DNA of 64,000 bases, from positions 1,363-65,362 of the forward strand of contig DCUI01000269.1 in assembly GCA_002327785.1 (NCBI GenBank), written 5' to 3'. Position numbers and translations under genes: made by a program. Shown piece after piece: positions 8,303 through 16,787 of the stretch; the stretch's first letter is position 1; each line of letters starts with the position of its first letter. The notes beneath the pieces are model-generated. The model searched no databases. It was not told the origin of the DNA and saw only the letters and a list, made by a program, of their open reading frames with translations. This DNA comes from Phycisphaerales bacterium UBA2218. Lineage in GTDB: Bacteria > Planctomycetota > Phycisphaerae > Sedimentisphaerales > Anaerobacaceae.

Positions 8303-9885
8303 GGAAATCCGTAAGACTTTAGGGTTGTGCGGGAGTGAAGTCTTTGAGAGCGGGCAGCTTCCCTGTCGTGATGTATATTCGCAGGGCTTGTTCAACGGTC
8401 TTGATCGGATGGAGGCCGCGTTGTTTGAGCGTGGTGAACACGCTCTTGAGGATCGCCTGGGTTGACGCCCCTTTGTCGCTGCGGTTGTTGAAGCGGTTCT
8501 TTCGCATGATCACCGCCAGCCGGATGATCCGCTCGGCGAAATTGTTCTCGAAGGGCACTTGGGGGTCCAGCACAAAGGGGAACAGTTCCTGTTGATGGCG
8601 TCGCAGACGCTTGACCAAACGGCGGGCTTCGCGGTGGGTCCACTCCATCTCGATCATCACGTGCAGGCGTTGCGCAATCCGGTGATACCGCCGTTCATAG
8701 GTGGCCGGAGCCATCTCGTCCCGCCGTTTGCGTAGACGGATCGCGTCCCGAATCAGGCGGCGGAGTTTCTTGGCAAATCGGGCCCAGTCCCCGCTCGTGT
8801 CCTTGTACCGTTCGACCCGCTCCAAATCCCGCAGCAGATGGACCAGACACTTCTGCTTGGCGCAGACCAGAATGTTATAGGCCGCCCAGAAGTCACTGAC
8901 CAGGACCCCGGCAAACTGCTCCGTGATGAACTTCAAGACCACCGGGCTGGCTCGAGAACGCTCGATGGCAAAGAGGGTCGCCGAGGGGGTGGTAAAACAC
9001 CACAGCCAGCCGAGAAGGCCGTTGATCCGCCAGCCGGTCTCATCGGCGTACAGGACGCCGGAAAGGATAATCTCCTGGCCGATCTCCTCGTACCAGGACT
9101 GGAGGATCTCGGCCAGGCGGTGCCACATCTGCACCAGGCCGCCCGGCGTGAGGATGAACTGAAGGTGAAAGTTGAAGACGGACAGGATCTGGGAGATCGT
9201 ATTGCCCAGAGCATAGTGCAGCCAGGCGCTCATCACCAACAGGCGGTTGCCGATCGTGGCGTTCGGCAGTGCCTGGGGCACCTTCGGCTCCACCATCTTG
9301 CGGCAACGCGGACACCAGTCCCGATGGATCGTGTGCTCAGTGACTTCGACGTGGACATCGTGCGGGATGTCTTCGATGTACCGTTTGCGGGAGACGTTGC
9401 ACTTCGTGAGCTTGCCGCCGCAATCCGGGCAGTGGGATGCGCGGTGCTGTACCTCGCGGTCGATGTGATCCGGTTTCGCGCGACAGTGGCCTTCATGGCC
9501 CGGCCTGCAACCCGGCTTTTCCTTCCTGCCCTTTTTCTCCGGTTTCTTGTAGGGAGCTTTCTGGCCGGAAGGACAGGACGGGTCGTCCCGACGGCTCTGG
9601 GCAGATCGGTCGCCGTTGCGGTCGGCGAGGATCTTGGCTTGCGCGAGCAAGGCAAAGACCACGGCTTGCTCGCCGAAGGCGAAAATGGCCTTGGCTTGTT
9701 CTTCGGTCAGTTCCGGCCCTAACCGGATTCCGTGAATCTCCAATGGTTCCGCGTTCTTGACTTTCATTACGCGGAACATACACGGCCCTAAAGCCGAGCG
9801 CAATGGCCCAGTTTACCATTTCAACATTTCTTGGCTTGCGCAAAGTCACAATCTGCCTCATGAGACTAAAATCTTACGGAAATCC
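8303..9885. mobile_element. IS66-family insertion sequence with 8-bp target duplication
   Basis: The element runs from 8311 to 9877 (1,567 bp). Its ends are inverted repeats: GTAAGACTTTAG at the left, and at the right the complement reads GTAAGATTTTAG, one mismatch in twelve. GTAAG ends are typical of IS66. It is flanked by a perfect 8-bp direct repeat GGAAATCC (8303-8310 and 9878-9885), the duplication length known for this family. Only one transposase gene is present and no tnpA/tnpB, which matches the single-ORF ISBst12-type subgroup. It lies within the M56 sensor gene. Confidence 0.95.
8319..9767 (-). CDS. IS66-family transposase (TnpC-like)
   Basis: The product is about 482 residues, full length for the family. 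It shows the IS66 order: an N-terminal leucine-rich segment, a Lys/Arg-rich linker, a zinc-finger pair (CPDCGG ... CPRC), and a DDE-type core with YADETGW (first Asp), SDFWAAY (second Asp) and NNFAERIIR (Glu). The C-terminal segment with KTVEQALR is also typical. No stop or frameshift is seen, so it could be active. Start codons at 9779, 9767 or a TTG at 9803 are possible and none has a good ribosome site. The stop codon lies within the left terminal repeat. Confidence 0.92.
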   Translation of the reverse strand: MKVKNAEPLEIHGIRLGPELTEEQAKAIFAFGEQAVVFALLAQAKILADRNGDRSAQSRRDDPSCPSGQKAPYKKPEKKGRKEKPGCRPGHEGHCRAKPDHIDREVQHRASHCPDCGGKLTKCNVSRKRYIEDIPHDVHVEVTEHTIHRDWCPRCRKMVEPKVPQALPNATIGNRLLVMSAWLHYALGNTISQILSVFNFHLQFILTPGGLVQMWHRLAEILQSWYEEIGQEIILSGVLYADETGWRINGLLGWLWCFTTPSATLFAIERSRASPVVLKFITEQFAGVLVSDFWAAYNILVCAKQKCLVHLLRDLERVERYKDTSGDWARFAKKLRRLIRDAIRLRKRRDEMAPATYERRYHRIAQRLHVMIEMEWTHREARRLVKRLRRHQQELFPFVLDPQVPFENNFAERIIRLAVIMRKNRFNNRSDKGASTQAILKSVFTTLKQRGLHPIKTVEQALRIYITTGKLPALKDFTPAQP

Positions 9886-10153
9886 CATATCCGGACGAGG
9901 GGTCGATCCGACTGGCCCTGGTCAGCCGGTCGGGAGGATCATTGGTCGGGGAGTTTGCCCACCACGTGGAACGCCAACAGCCGATTGTGCAAGAGCTGCG
10001 GCGGCTGCTCGAAGACGTGATGGCCGAGGTCGAAGGACGCGCCGCCGCACAGCAGAAGAACGCCGGGAGAGCCGCCGATGGGCCCACGACACAGACGGTG
10101 GCAGGAACCGGGGCAGGCGATGGTGTGGAGGAGCAGGACAGAGCCGGGATCTG

Positions 10154-10299
10154 AGAACGTGTATGAAAAGTGGCACGGGCATCCTGCCCGTGGGGTCTGG
10201 TGGCATCGGCGTCCCTCGATCGGGTCGGGGGCAGGCTCTCCCGATGATTCATGGGCTGGAAGCCCATGCCACGTTGAGCCGGGTTTTCATACACGTTCT
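10154..10299. repeat. 146-bp palindromic repeat element with 16-bp perfect terminal inverted repeats
   Basis: AGAACGTGTATGAAAA (10154-10169) is exactly complementary to TTTTCATACACGTTCT (10284-10299). Inside are CACGGGCATCCTGCCCGTG (10173-10191) and CATGGGCTGGAAGCCCATG (10250-10268), the words seen in the blaI insertion. It contains no gene. The left end overlaps the last base of the sensor pseudogene's TGA. It could be a non-autonomous element or a large REP/BIME-like unit. The following 10300-10454 shows nothing I can identify. Confidence 0.75.
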
Positions 10300-10454
10300 G
10301 ATGGACTTCTTTGTCTTCCCCAAGGTTTCGCCCGATACCGTGGTGGATCGTGAGACGAGACTCCTGCTGGGCGGGATCCTCGCGGAGGAATACCCGCGGG
10401 CTCTGCGTCAGATTATCCATGCAGATCGCATCGACGGTCAGCGGGCCATGCACT

Positions 10455-13400
10455 TTACGGCCGGCCTGGTGAGGGCGAGGCCCCTTGCCAATTGGCGGGG
10501 TCGTTGCCACTGTGGGCGGTGTCCAGATTGATCCGGTGGAGGGTCTGGCCTCGACCGTCGGGGCCGGCAGGCCACGGAGCCACGTCACTGTAGATCACCT
10601 CATCCACGATGGCCCAACCCGCGGTGTCCGTCACATCGTCGCCGGGTTGCGTTTTCTCCAGGCCCAGCCTCTCGCCATGGTTCGACAGGTTGCCCTGCCA
10701 AGGCCCGAGAATCTGAAAGCCCGGGGCCAACGCGGAGTTGCCGTAGGCCGCTGTGAAGACAGCCAGCCTGGTAGTCTCCACAAGTGGGTCGAAACCAACG
10801 ATCACCAGCCGCCCGCCGGCGAGGATCGAAGCCCCTGCAGAAAAGTCGTAGCTCACTGCGCCGTCCAGCCGCCAGACGATGTCGTCGCCGGCCAGGGTGA
10901 CCGGCTGGCTCGTCGGATTGTACAACTCGACGTATTCGTCGTTCGGGTCGATGGGATGATACATGATCTCCGAGATCATCACGTCGAGGATCGGGGCAGA
11001 GTTCGCCAAGCCCTTGGATGGCGTCATCCGCTGCCAGTACGGCCCGCCGTCCGGATAGCGCCCGCGGGTCACGTCCGGCTCCTGGGCCTTGAATCGGATC
11101 GCGTCCACGATCCGGTCCTGAGCCGTGCCCGGCAGGTACGACAGCACGATCTCGTCCCCGTTCCAACCCAGGCCGAACTCATGGATGCCGTCGAAGCTTC
11201 TATAGCCCTTCGCCGCAATGGTGCCGGCCGAAATGCCGAGCTTCTTTGGCTCGGCCACGTCGTCGCTGAGATACCAGCCGGCGAGGCTCACGGCGGAGGC
11301 CGTCGGATTGTACAGCTCGATCCAGTCGCCGCCGCTCGTCGCGTTGGCCATGAACTCGTTGATCACGAGCGTCTGCGCGGCAACAGGATCGTCCTGGCCC
11401 GGCGAGCCGTCCCGGTATGCAGAAGCACGCCAGTTGCCCGGATAGTTCAGAGAACCCTGCGGCTCGTTGGGCACCGCCGAATCCAGAGGGACGAGCGAGT
11501 GGCCGCCGCCGTCGGCCGCGACGGGCCAACCGGAATCGTCGCCGTACTCGAATTCCGCGATCGTGCCGTTCCAGTAGTCCACGAGCGAGACCTGCTCGCC
11601 CGCGTTCGCCAGTTTGCCCTCATATTGGCCGGCGATCCGGCTCGAAAGGGTCTGGCCGTAACGGGATTCGTATGCGGCCTTATTCTTGACGACGAGCACG
11701 AACTGCCCTGGACCGAGTGTCGTGACGTCACTGCCGGCGAAGTGGAACGCAATGCCACTGGTGAATGAAACGCCGTATAGATCGAGCGCCTCGTCGCCGG
11801 TATTCTTGAGCTCGATGAACTCGAACTCATCGCCGTCCATCGCGTCGTTCGGCGAAGGATTGTACATCAGCTCGGTGATTCGCAGGTCCGCCAGGACACC
11901 TGCCGCGACGGGCTCACCCGCCACGAACTGGACCGGAGCGGACCAGTGGCTCCATCGGCCGCTGGTGTCTCTCATCTTACAGCGGACGCGATAGGTCCGG
12001 CCTGCGCGAACCACGGAGGCCGGGATCGTCACATCGCGATTGAACACGGTCAGATCATCGCTCTCCCAGGCCGCCTCGATTTCATATTTGCCCGGGGTCT
12101 TCTTGTAGACCGCTGTGACGGCGGCCGGCGTATCCTCGGTCTGGGATTTCTCCGCGGTCAGTCGAACGTCGATGAAGCAGTCCGAGCTGCCGCTGATTGA
12201 GGAGTTGAGCACCTGGACGGCGATCACGTTCTTGCCCTGGACCAGGCGGGTGCGCGGATCACCGAGGTCAAACTGGCGGAAGGTCGAATCCTCAATGGCG
12301 GATATTGCAGCGGCATTGTAGGGCAACTCTGCCGAGGGAACGTTGTCCTGATAGATGAGATTGCCGTTGATCCAGATGTTGACCCCATCGTCATATTTGA
12401 CGTCCAGGATCAACGTGTCGAAGCTGCTGAGGTTGGTCACGTTGAACGTGTTTCGCAGGTACACCGTGGTGTAGGCGCCTTGCATGTCGCTGAGGTTGGT
12501 CACGATGAAGGTTTCACCGAAGCCGATTGCCGTGCGTCCTTGGAGCCATTGGGAATCGTCGAAATCCAGGAGCCGCCAGGCTCCAGCCGTCGCCGAGGGT
12601 TCTGCAATGCCCTTGAAGTAGCGCCACGAGGCGCCTTCCGGCAGCAGGACCGTGCCGGCGCCGCCGCCGGTGGTCGTGGCCGTCTGGGGTCTGGAGCCGG
12701 CCGATACCTCGGCGATCCGCCACTTCATCGCCGCAAACGTCTGGGCGCCCTGCGGGTCGCTGTAGTCATTCGTGCGGAACGTCAGGGCGTTGACGGGGAA
12801 CTCGGCCGGCCCCGTGGCAGCGACGACCGGCGTCGAAGGGGCCAGCGGGTCCTCCCGGTAGGTGTTGAACGCCCGATTGTTGGACACCACGTAGTCCTTC
12901 ATGATCTGCACCATGCCCCTGAAGTCCTTCGTGGCGGCCACCTGGTAAAACCGACCCTGCCCCGCCTTGCGCGAATCCACGTAGCCCGAGGTCATGATCG
13001 GGTTGTAGTCCCACATGGCGCGGTCGGCGCCGACGAAGGTCGGCCCGCCGGTCGGCGGATCGATGATGTTCGCCAGGTCATCGAGCATCTGGTATGCCTG
13101 GTCGTTGTTGTAGAGCAGGTCCATGAACTCGCGTTGACGGTTCTGGTATTCGACCTGGAGGTTGGGATTGGAGAAGATCCCGTTCCTCGTGAAATCATCC
13201 GCGCCGCCGCCGTACATGTTGTTGGCCCACGTCAGGTCCAGGTCCCACGGCAGAATAGCCCACTGGCTGGTCTCGGGATCATGGTAGAAGAACCAGTTCT
13301 TGCCGCCTTCCATGTCGCCATGGTGGATGCCTTCGACCGTGCAGCGGAAGCCGTAGTAGGGATCCAGATTGACGTTCTGTCGCCACCATGCCTCCTGCGG

Positions 13401-15191
13401 TCGAGCACGGTACCCGTTCACAAACGCAACCAGGTCGGAATGGTTGCTGGGCTGGGTCGGCCCCTGGTTATTGAGGGCGCCGCCGCCCGGGCCGGCATCC
13501 TCGGCCCACTGATCCATCTTGAAAAGGTTCCCGTCCGGCAGGCCGTGCTCGTCGAGGAACCGGCCGTCCATCTGCTCGATGGTCATGTAGAGGCCCCAGA
13601 AGTCCCCGTCGTACTGGGTGGCCCCGACCTCGGCGGCCTCGTCGATCACGCGAAAGTGCACCCAGTTCGTTTTCGACGCCGGACAACCCATCAGGTCGAA
13701 AAGCTTGAAGCCCGCGGCCTCGAACATGCCCTGCTCACCCCGATGCTGGTAGTCGCCCTGCTGAATACAGGCGGAGAAGTTGATCTTGGCCCACTTCGTG
13801 CCGTACGCCCGCCCGTAGTCGTCACGGGCCTGGAAATAATGTCCCCTATTCAGATCGAATTTTGGCATATTCTTGCCCATAGCGTACCGCCAGACCCCGC
13901 CGCGGGCGCGGAAGTGAATGTGGTCATAGACCTCACCGTCGTAAACAAGCGTTCCCGCCCAAGGGTAGTCGCTGCCCTGGTACTGGCCCTTCTGGGCGCC
14001 GGGCATATAGAAGGCGTCGAGCATGTCCTGCTTCTTGGCGATCAGGTGATAGACGGGCAGGCTCCGCATCACTTCCCGGCTGTACTCCACGACGGTCTGG
14101 CCCGACCGGACCGCACCCTTCCAGCCGGGAACTCCATCATAGACGAAGTACGCGAAGTTCGGCTGGGGGTCGTCCGCATAGGGCACGGTCACCATACTCC
14201 CGAGGTTGTCCTCCGCGATGATCTGATAGCGGACCAGCCAACGATGCACCTGTACCGAGGCCGGAATCTCAACGGTGAACACACCATCCTCCGCCACGGC
14301 ATCCCCATCGAGGCCGTCATCGTGCATCGGCACCGTCATCCACGTCATCGCGTACTGCGCATCCTGGCGGGCCACGTACTTGCCCGGCGTAACCACCTGG
14401 TACGCCAGCGTCACGGTCGCAACGCCGTCGGGATCGGTGGCTTTTGCCGTGATTGTCACGACCTTGCCGGAGGCCGGCTGCTTCGGCGAATGTGCCACCT
14501 GCCGAACCTGAGGCGGCACGCCGGCGGACATCACCGCACTGTTCGCGGCCATAGGCGTGGGCCGTGCAGACCGCCAACTGCCTCCCAGATCGTTGTCCGC
14601 TGCCGGATTGATGAGCTGCATGGAGCCGCCCGTTCCAGCGGTGCTGCCGGACATCGGATCGCCAACCGTCGGCCAGGGAAAGCCGAGCTGGTAGCTGACC
14701 TCATCGACAATCTTGCCGGCGGCATCGCACAGGACCACGCGATCGCCCTCGTTGTCCAGCTTACCGCCGAACGGCCCGAGCACACGAGACGAATACGTCG
14801 CCTGCTTGAGCGTGGTCCATTTGGCCTTGGCGTCGTCCGGGTCCTGGGTCACGATCAGATACCCTCCCGCAGGCAGGCTCGTCCCGGCCGGGAAGGTATA
14901 GAAAACGCCCCCGTCGAGCCGCCAGCCGGCCAGACTCACCGCCTCCGTCCCGGCGTTGTAGAGCTCGACGAACTCGACGTGTTCTGTCTTCACGTCGGGG
15001 TCCACATGCAATTCGTTGATAACCACCTCGGGACCGGCCTGGAGCAGAATGCCCACAGAACCGCCGGAATCCGCCGCGTACGCGGCGCCCTCTCCCCCCG
15101 GACCACCGAAAAGGCAATCCACACAGACGCCCAAAAACCAGAGAACCATTGCCGAGACAATAACAGATGCGAGCCTTCTTGATATGACCAC
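10455..15191 (-). CDS. Secreted CotH-kinase-domain protein with four lamin-tail domains
   Basis: This 1,578-residue exoprotein starts at a GTG with GAGG eight bases upstream. Residues 1-40 form a signal peptide. A lamin-tail domain (VVINELHVDP...VELYNAG) lies near 55-165. A CotH region spans roughly 360-730, with HFRARGG, FDLNRG and WGLYMTIEQMDG. CotH proteins are atypical kinase-fold proteins, first known from the Bacillus spore coat. A beta-sandwich region near 880-1000 and three more lamin-tail domains follow (about 1097, 1274 and 1404 onward; ITELMYNP, VINEFMAN, ISEIMYHP). Such multidomain proteins are frequent in planctomycetes. The substrate is unknown. No cell-wall anchor is visible at the C-terminus. 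Confidence 0.85.
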   Translation of the reverse strand: MVISRRLASVIVSAMVLWFLGVCVDCLFGGPGGEGAAYAADSGGSVGILLQAGPEVVINELHVDPDVKTEHVEFVELYNAGTEAVSLAGWRLDGGVFYTFPAGTSLPAGGYLIVTQDPDDAKAKWTTLKQATYSSRVLGPFGGKLDNEGDRVVLCDAAGKIVDEVSYQLGFPWPTVGDPMSGSTAGTGGSMQLINPAADNDLGGSWRSARPTPMAANSAVMSAGVPPQVRQVAHSPKQPASGKVVTITAKATDPDGVATVTLAYQVVTPGKYVARQDAQYAMTWMTVPMHDDGLDGDAVAEDGVFTVEIPASVQVHRWLVRYQIIAEDNLGSMVTVPYADDPQPNFAYFVYDGVPGWKGAVRSGQTVVEYSREVMRSLPVYHLIAKKQDMLDAFYMPGAQKGQYQGSDYPWAGTLVYDGEVYDHIHFRARGGVWRYAMGKNMPKFDLNRGHYFQARDDYGRAYGTKWAKINFSACIQQGDYQHRGEQGMFEAAGFKLFDLMGCPASKTNWVHFRVIDEAAEVGATQYDGDFWGLYMTIEQMDGRFLDEHGLPDGNLFKMDQWAEDAGPGGGALNNQGPTQPSNHSDLVAFVNGYRARPQEAWWRQNVNLDPYYGFRCTVEGIHHGDMEGGKNWFFYHDPETSQWAILPWDLDLTWANNMYGGGADDFTRNGIFSNPNLQVEYQNRQREFMDLLYNNDQAYQMLDDLANIIDPPTGGPTFVGADRAMWDYNPIMTSGYVDSRKAGQGRFYQVAATKDFRGMVQIMKDYVVSNNRAFNTYREDPLAPSTPVVAATGPAEFPVNALTFRTNDYSDPQGAQTFAAMKWRIAEVSAGSRPQTATTTGGGAGTVLLPEGASWRYFKGIAEPSATAGAWRLLDFDDSQWLQGRTAIGFGETFIVTNLSDMQGAYTTVYLRNTFNVTNLSSFDTLILDVKYDDGVNIWINGNLIYQDNVPSAELPYNAAAISAIEDSTFRQFDLGDPRTRLVQGKNVIAVQVLNSSISGSSDCFIDVRLTAEKSQTEDTPAAVTAVYKKTPGKYEIEAAWESDDLTVFNRDVTIPASVVRAGRTYRVRCKMRDTSGRWSHWSAPVQFVAGEPVAAGVLADLRITELMYNPSPNDAMDGDEFEFIELKNTGDEALDLYGVSFTSGIAFHFAGSDVTTLGPGQFVLVVKNKAAYESRYGQTLSSRIAGQYEGKLANAGEQVSLVDYWNGTIAEFEYGDDSGWPVAADGGGHSLVPLDSAVPNEPQGSLNYPGNWRASAYRDGSPGQDDPVAAQTLVINEFMANATSGGDWIELYNPTASAVSLAGWYLSDDVAEPKKLGISAGTIAAKGYRSFDGIHEFGLGWNGDEIVLSYLPGTAQDRIVDAIRFKAQEPDVTRGRYPDGGPYWQRMTPSKGLANSAPILDVMISEIMYHPIDPNDEYVELYNPTSQPVTLAGDDIVWRLDGAVSYDFSAGASILAGGRLVIVGFDPLVETTRLAVFTAAYGNSALAPGFQILGPWQGNLSNHGERLGLEKTQPGDDVTDTAGWAIVDEVIYSDVAPWPAGPDGRGQTLHRINLDTAHSGNDPANWQGASPSPGRP

Positions 15192-15290
15192 GTTTCATCC
15201 TCTTTTTTACTGCCTTGTGCGCCGGGCTATCGAGCGGACGCCGCAGCCAGGGGGACTCACGAACCGCACCCGCTCTCGTGATTCCCTATC

Positions 15291-15320
15291 ATTTTACCCA
15301 ACTTGACACAGTCAGGTCAA
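15291..15320 (-). promoter_or_regulatory. Predicted promoter of the CotH/lamin-tail gene
   Basis: On the minus strand TTGACC (15320-15315) and TAAAAT (15296-15291) are 18 bases apart, about 100 bases before the GTG start. The -35 lies in the inverted repeat ACTTGAC/GTCAAGT (15301-15322), which could be an operator or the end of the APH-like transcript. Confidence 0.5.
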
Positions 15321-15365
15321 GTAAGAACGCCACCGGATCCATTCTCGGACGCGAATGGATGCCAA

Positions 15366-16400
15366 TCACGACCGTGCGAGCATGACCTCGCGGAGTTCCC
15401 GTCGGTTGCGGCGGAGCCACTTGGTCTTGCGCAAGATCATCTCCAGAAAGGCCTGCCCGGAATGGCTGCCGAAGAACCCCGTGGCGGCAACCGGCAGGAC
15501 GGCCTCGGCGATCATCGTCTCGACCATCATGTCGATCAGACCGTAGCGTTTTCGCTCGCTGAGCCGGGTGATTTCCTGGTAGCCGTTGAAGAACTCGAAG
15601 AGCCGGCCGCGGTCGAAATGGGCGGACCACTGGGTCGGGTCCGGCCGGTCGCCCACGATCGAGAATTGCAGCATGCCATTGGCCAGGTCCGTCACCGCAG
15701 GCGCATAGCGGATCGAGTCGAAATCAACCACGGCGGCTACCTTGTGGCCCTCGAACAGGAGGTTCCCAGGGTGCCAATCACCGTGTACGACCTGCCTCTT
15801 CCAGGATGGAAAACCGAGTTGGTTCACACGCACGCACGACTTCTCGTACCTCAACAGCAACTCATCGGCAACCGCGTGCATCCTCCGGGCGGCTTCCGTC
15901 CGCTTGTCCGCGCTGATCAGCCTCAAGTGCCGCCGGACGAGAACCGCGTCGTGGAAGCACAATGGCGAAGGCTCATCGTGTCCCTTGAAGTCGGCCAGGT
16001 GTTTGTGGAACAGCGCCAGTTGTCGGCCGGCCTCGCGGGTCGCCTCGGCCGAGCCGTCGTATCGCGAGCCCTCCACGTACCGGAAAAACTCATAGATGTG
16101 ATTGTCCACATTCAGGGCGGTGGTCCCTTCGTTGACCGTCGCCAGCAGGCTCGTCACCGGGAATGATCGGGCGGCAAGCTGCTTCTGCACGGCGTGGGCG
16201 AGGCCGACCCGCTCCACATCGTCCCGACCGCGGGGCCGGCGCTTGAGCAGATAGGTCCCCTTCTCGGCGGCGACCACCACTTTCGGGGCCCGACTATTAC
16301 CCACCGACAGAGGCCGGACTTGATGCACGATCCCGATGTCATACCGGCTCAGGACCCGCACCAGCTCCTCAGAAGAAAAATGGGCACCACCTCTGGGCAT
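15366..16400 (-). CDS. APH/ChoK-family small-molecule kinase
   Basis: The 344-residue product has the aminoglycoside phosphotransferase-like fold. An N-terminal nucleotide lobe contains a YLLKRRP lysine near residue 50. The catalytic loop VVHGDWHPGNLLFEG (Brenner motif) and the metal-binding VVDFDSIRYAP are both complete. Family members phosphorylate choline, homoserine, fructosamines, sugars or antibiotics. Without close resistance signatures or context, a metabolic or spore/capsule-type substrate is more likely than drug resistance. The frame is open upstream to 16787, but that part is not family-like. ATG 16400 is preceded by TATAAT only six bases away, so the mRNA may be leaderless. Confidence 0.82.
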   Translation of the reverse strand: MPRGGAHFSSEELVRVLSRYDIGIVHQVRPLSVGNSRAPKVVVAAEKGTYLLKRRPRGRDDVERVGLAHAVQKQLAARSFPVTSLLATVNEGTTALNVDNHIYEFFRYVEGSRYDGSAEATREAGRQLALFHKHLADFKGHDEPSPLCFHDAVLVRRHLRLISADKRTEAARRMHAVADELLLRYEKSCVRVNQLGFPSWKRQVVHGDWHPGNLLFEGHKVAAVVDFDSIRYAPAVTDLANGMLQFSIVGDRPDPTQWSAHFDRGRLFEFFNGYQEITRLSERKRYGLIDMMVETMIAEAVLPVAATGFFGSHSGQAFLEMILRKTKWLRRNRRELREVMLARS

Positions 16401-16406
16401 ACTCCC

Positions 16407-16412
16407 ATTATA
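16407..16412 (-). promoter_or_regulatory. TATAAT box six bases before an ATG (possible leaderless promoter)
   Basis: A perfect -10 hexamer on the minus strand ends six bases before the APH-like gene's ATG. Transcription would start at or next to the start codon. No convincing -35 is seen 16-18 bases upstream. Confidence 0.4.
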
Positions 16413-16579
16413 TCGACACTCGTCGCCCCCCGCTTGCCCACAACCGCCCCTTTGACCGCACACGCATACGTCTGATAACCACCCTCTTGTCATTCCGGGA
16501 CGGCGGCAATCCGCCGTCTGCGCCCGCGCCCCGTCGCGGTTTCTCAATCGCGAGTAGTAGATTCCAGTCCCCCCCGGCG

Positions 16580-16738
16580 CTACTCTCGGGCCGACAGCAG
16601 TTCGCCGCTGGGCTGAGGCTGCCCCTCCGCCTGCTCCGGCTGTGCCGCAGCGAGCATCTGCCATCGTCTGGGCTGCTGGAGAATGAGCCCGGCGTAGGCC
16701 GCCGCACTGACGAGCATACTCAAGATTGCACGGATCAA
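16580..16738 (-). CDS. Possible small single-span membrane protein
   Basis: A 52-codon frame starting at TTG 16738 encodes one hydrophobic helix (LIRAILSMLVSAAAYAGLIL), a basic flank (QQPRRW) and a short acidic/Gln-rich tail. It lies 49 bases after the YdcF-like gene on the same strand. There is no ATG except an internal one and no strong ribosome site. It may be a real small membrane protein or chance. The rest of 16401-16787 has no other gene-like content. Confidence 0.25.
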   Translation of the reverse strand: MIRAILSMLVSAAAYAGLILQQPRRWQMLAAAQPEQAEGQPQPSGELLSARE

Positions 16739-16787
16739 GGTCAAGTAGCTGATTTTGCCCGCCGCCGAGCCGCTGAAACAGCCGCAA

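Larger units (their letters stand above)
5154..10154 (+). pseudogene. M56-family BlaR1-like sensor, disrupted by IS66 insertion and two frameshifts, module 2
   Basis: The ATG lies two bases after the second BlaI stop with GGAGGGA upstream. The M56 domain is intact: transmembrane segments near residues 18-40 and 45-65, HELAH at about 235-239, and a glutamate in ERENCCDD near 276. The exported part contains two tandem related segments (about 394-600 and 643 onward), the first with a SAPRV...G...G motif like secretin cores. At an A7 run (7459-7465) the frame shifts. Meaningful sequence continues in another frame from about 7466 (LTATPHMLEDLNATR) to about 8150, then returns to the original frame (GTLLQSYQKEG). 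An IS66-family element interrupts it at 8310. Deleting 8311-9885 restores VKWEI/PYPDEG and a tail ending at 10154. The rebuilt length is 3,426 bases, exactly 1,142 codons. As sequenced it is broken. Confidence 0.85.

Noticed and set aside
8838..9722. 294-codon plus-strand frame opposite the IS66 transposase
   Set aside because: Antisense to an intact transposase with all catalytic motifs; no features of its own.
272..10154. Beta-lactam resistance locus
   Set aside because: BlaI/M56 pairs suggest it, but there is no beta-lactamase or penicillin-binding sensor domain in the window.
12480..15182. A 900-codon open frame on the plus strand opposite the CotH gene
   Set aside because: It is Arg/His/Val-rich with no family features and lies wholly antisense to a well-supported gene. 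Long antisense frames are expected in GC-rich DNA.
15366..16400. Aminoglycoside-resistance gene
   Set aside because: Only the general APH-fold motifs are present. The neighbours are housekeeping or envelope genes and no mobile element carries it.
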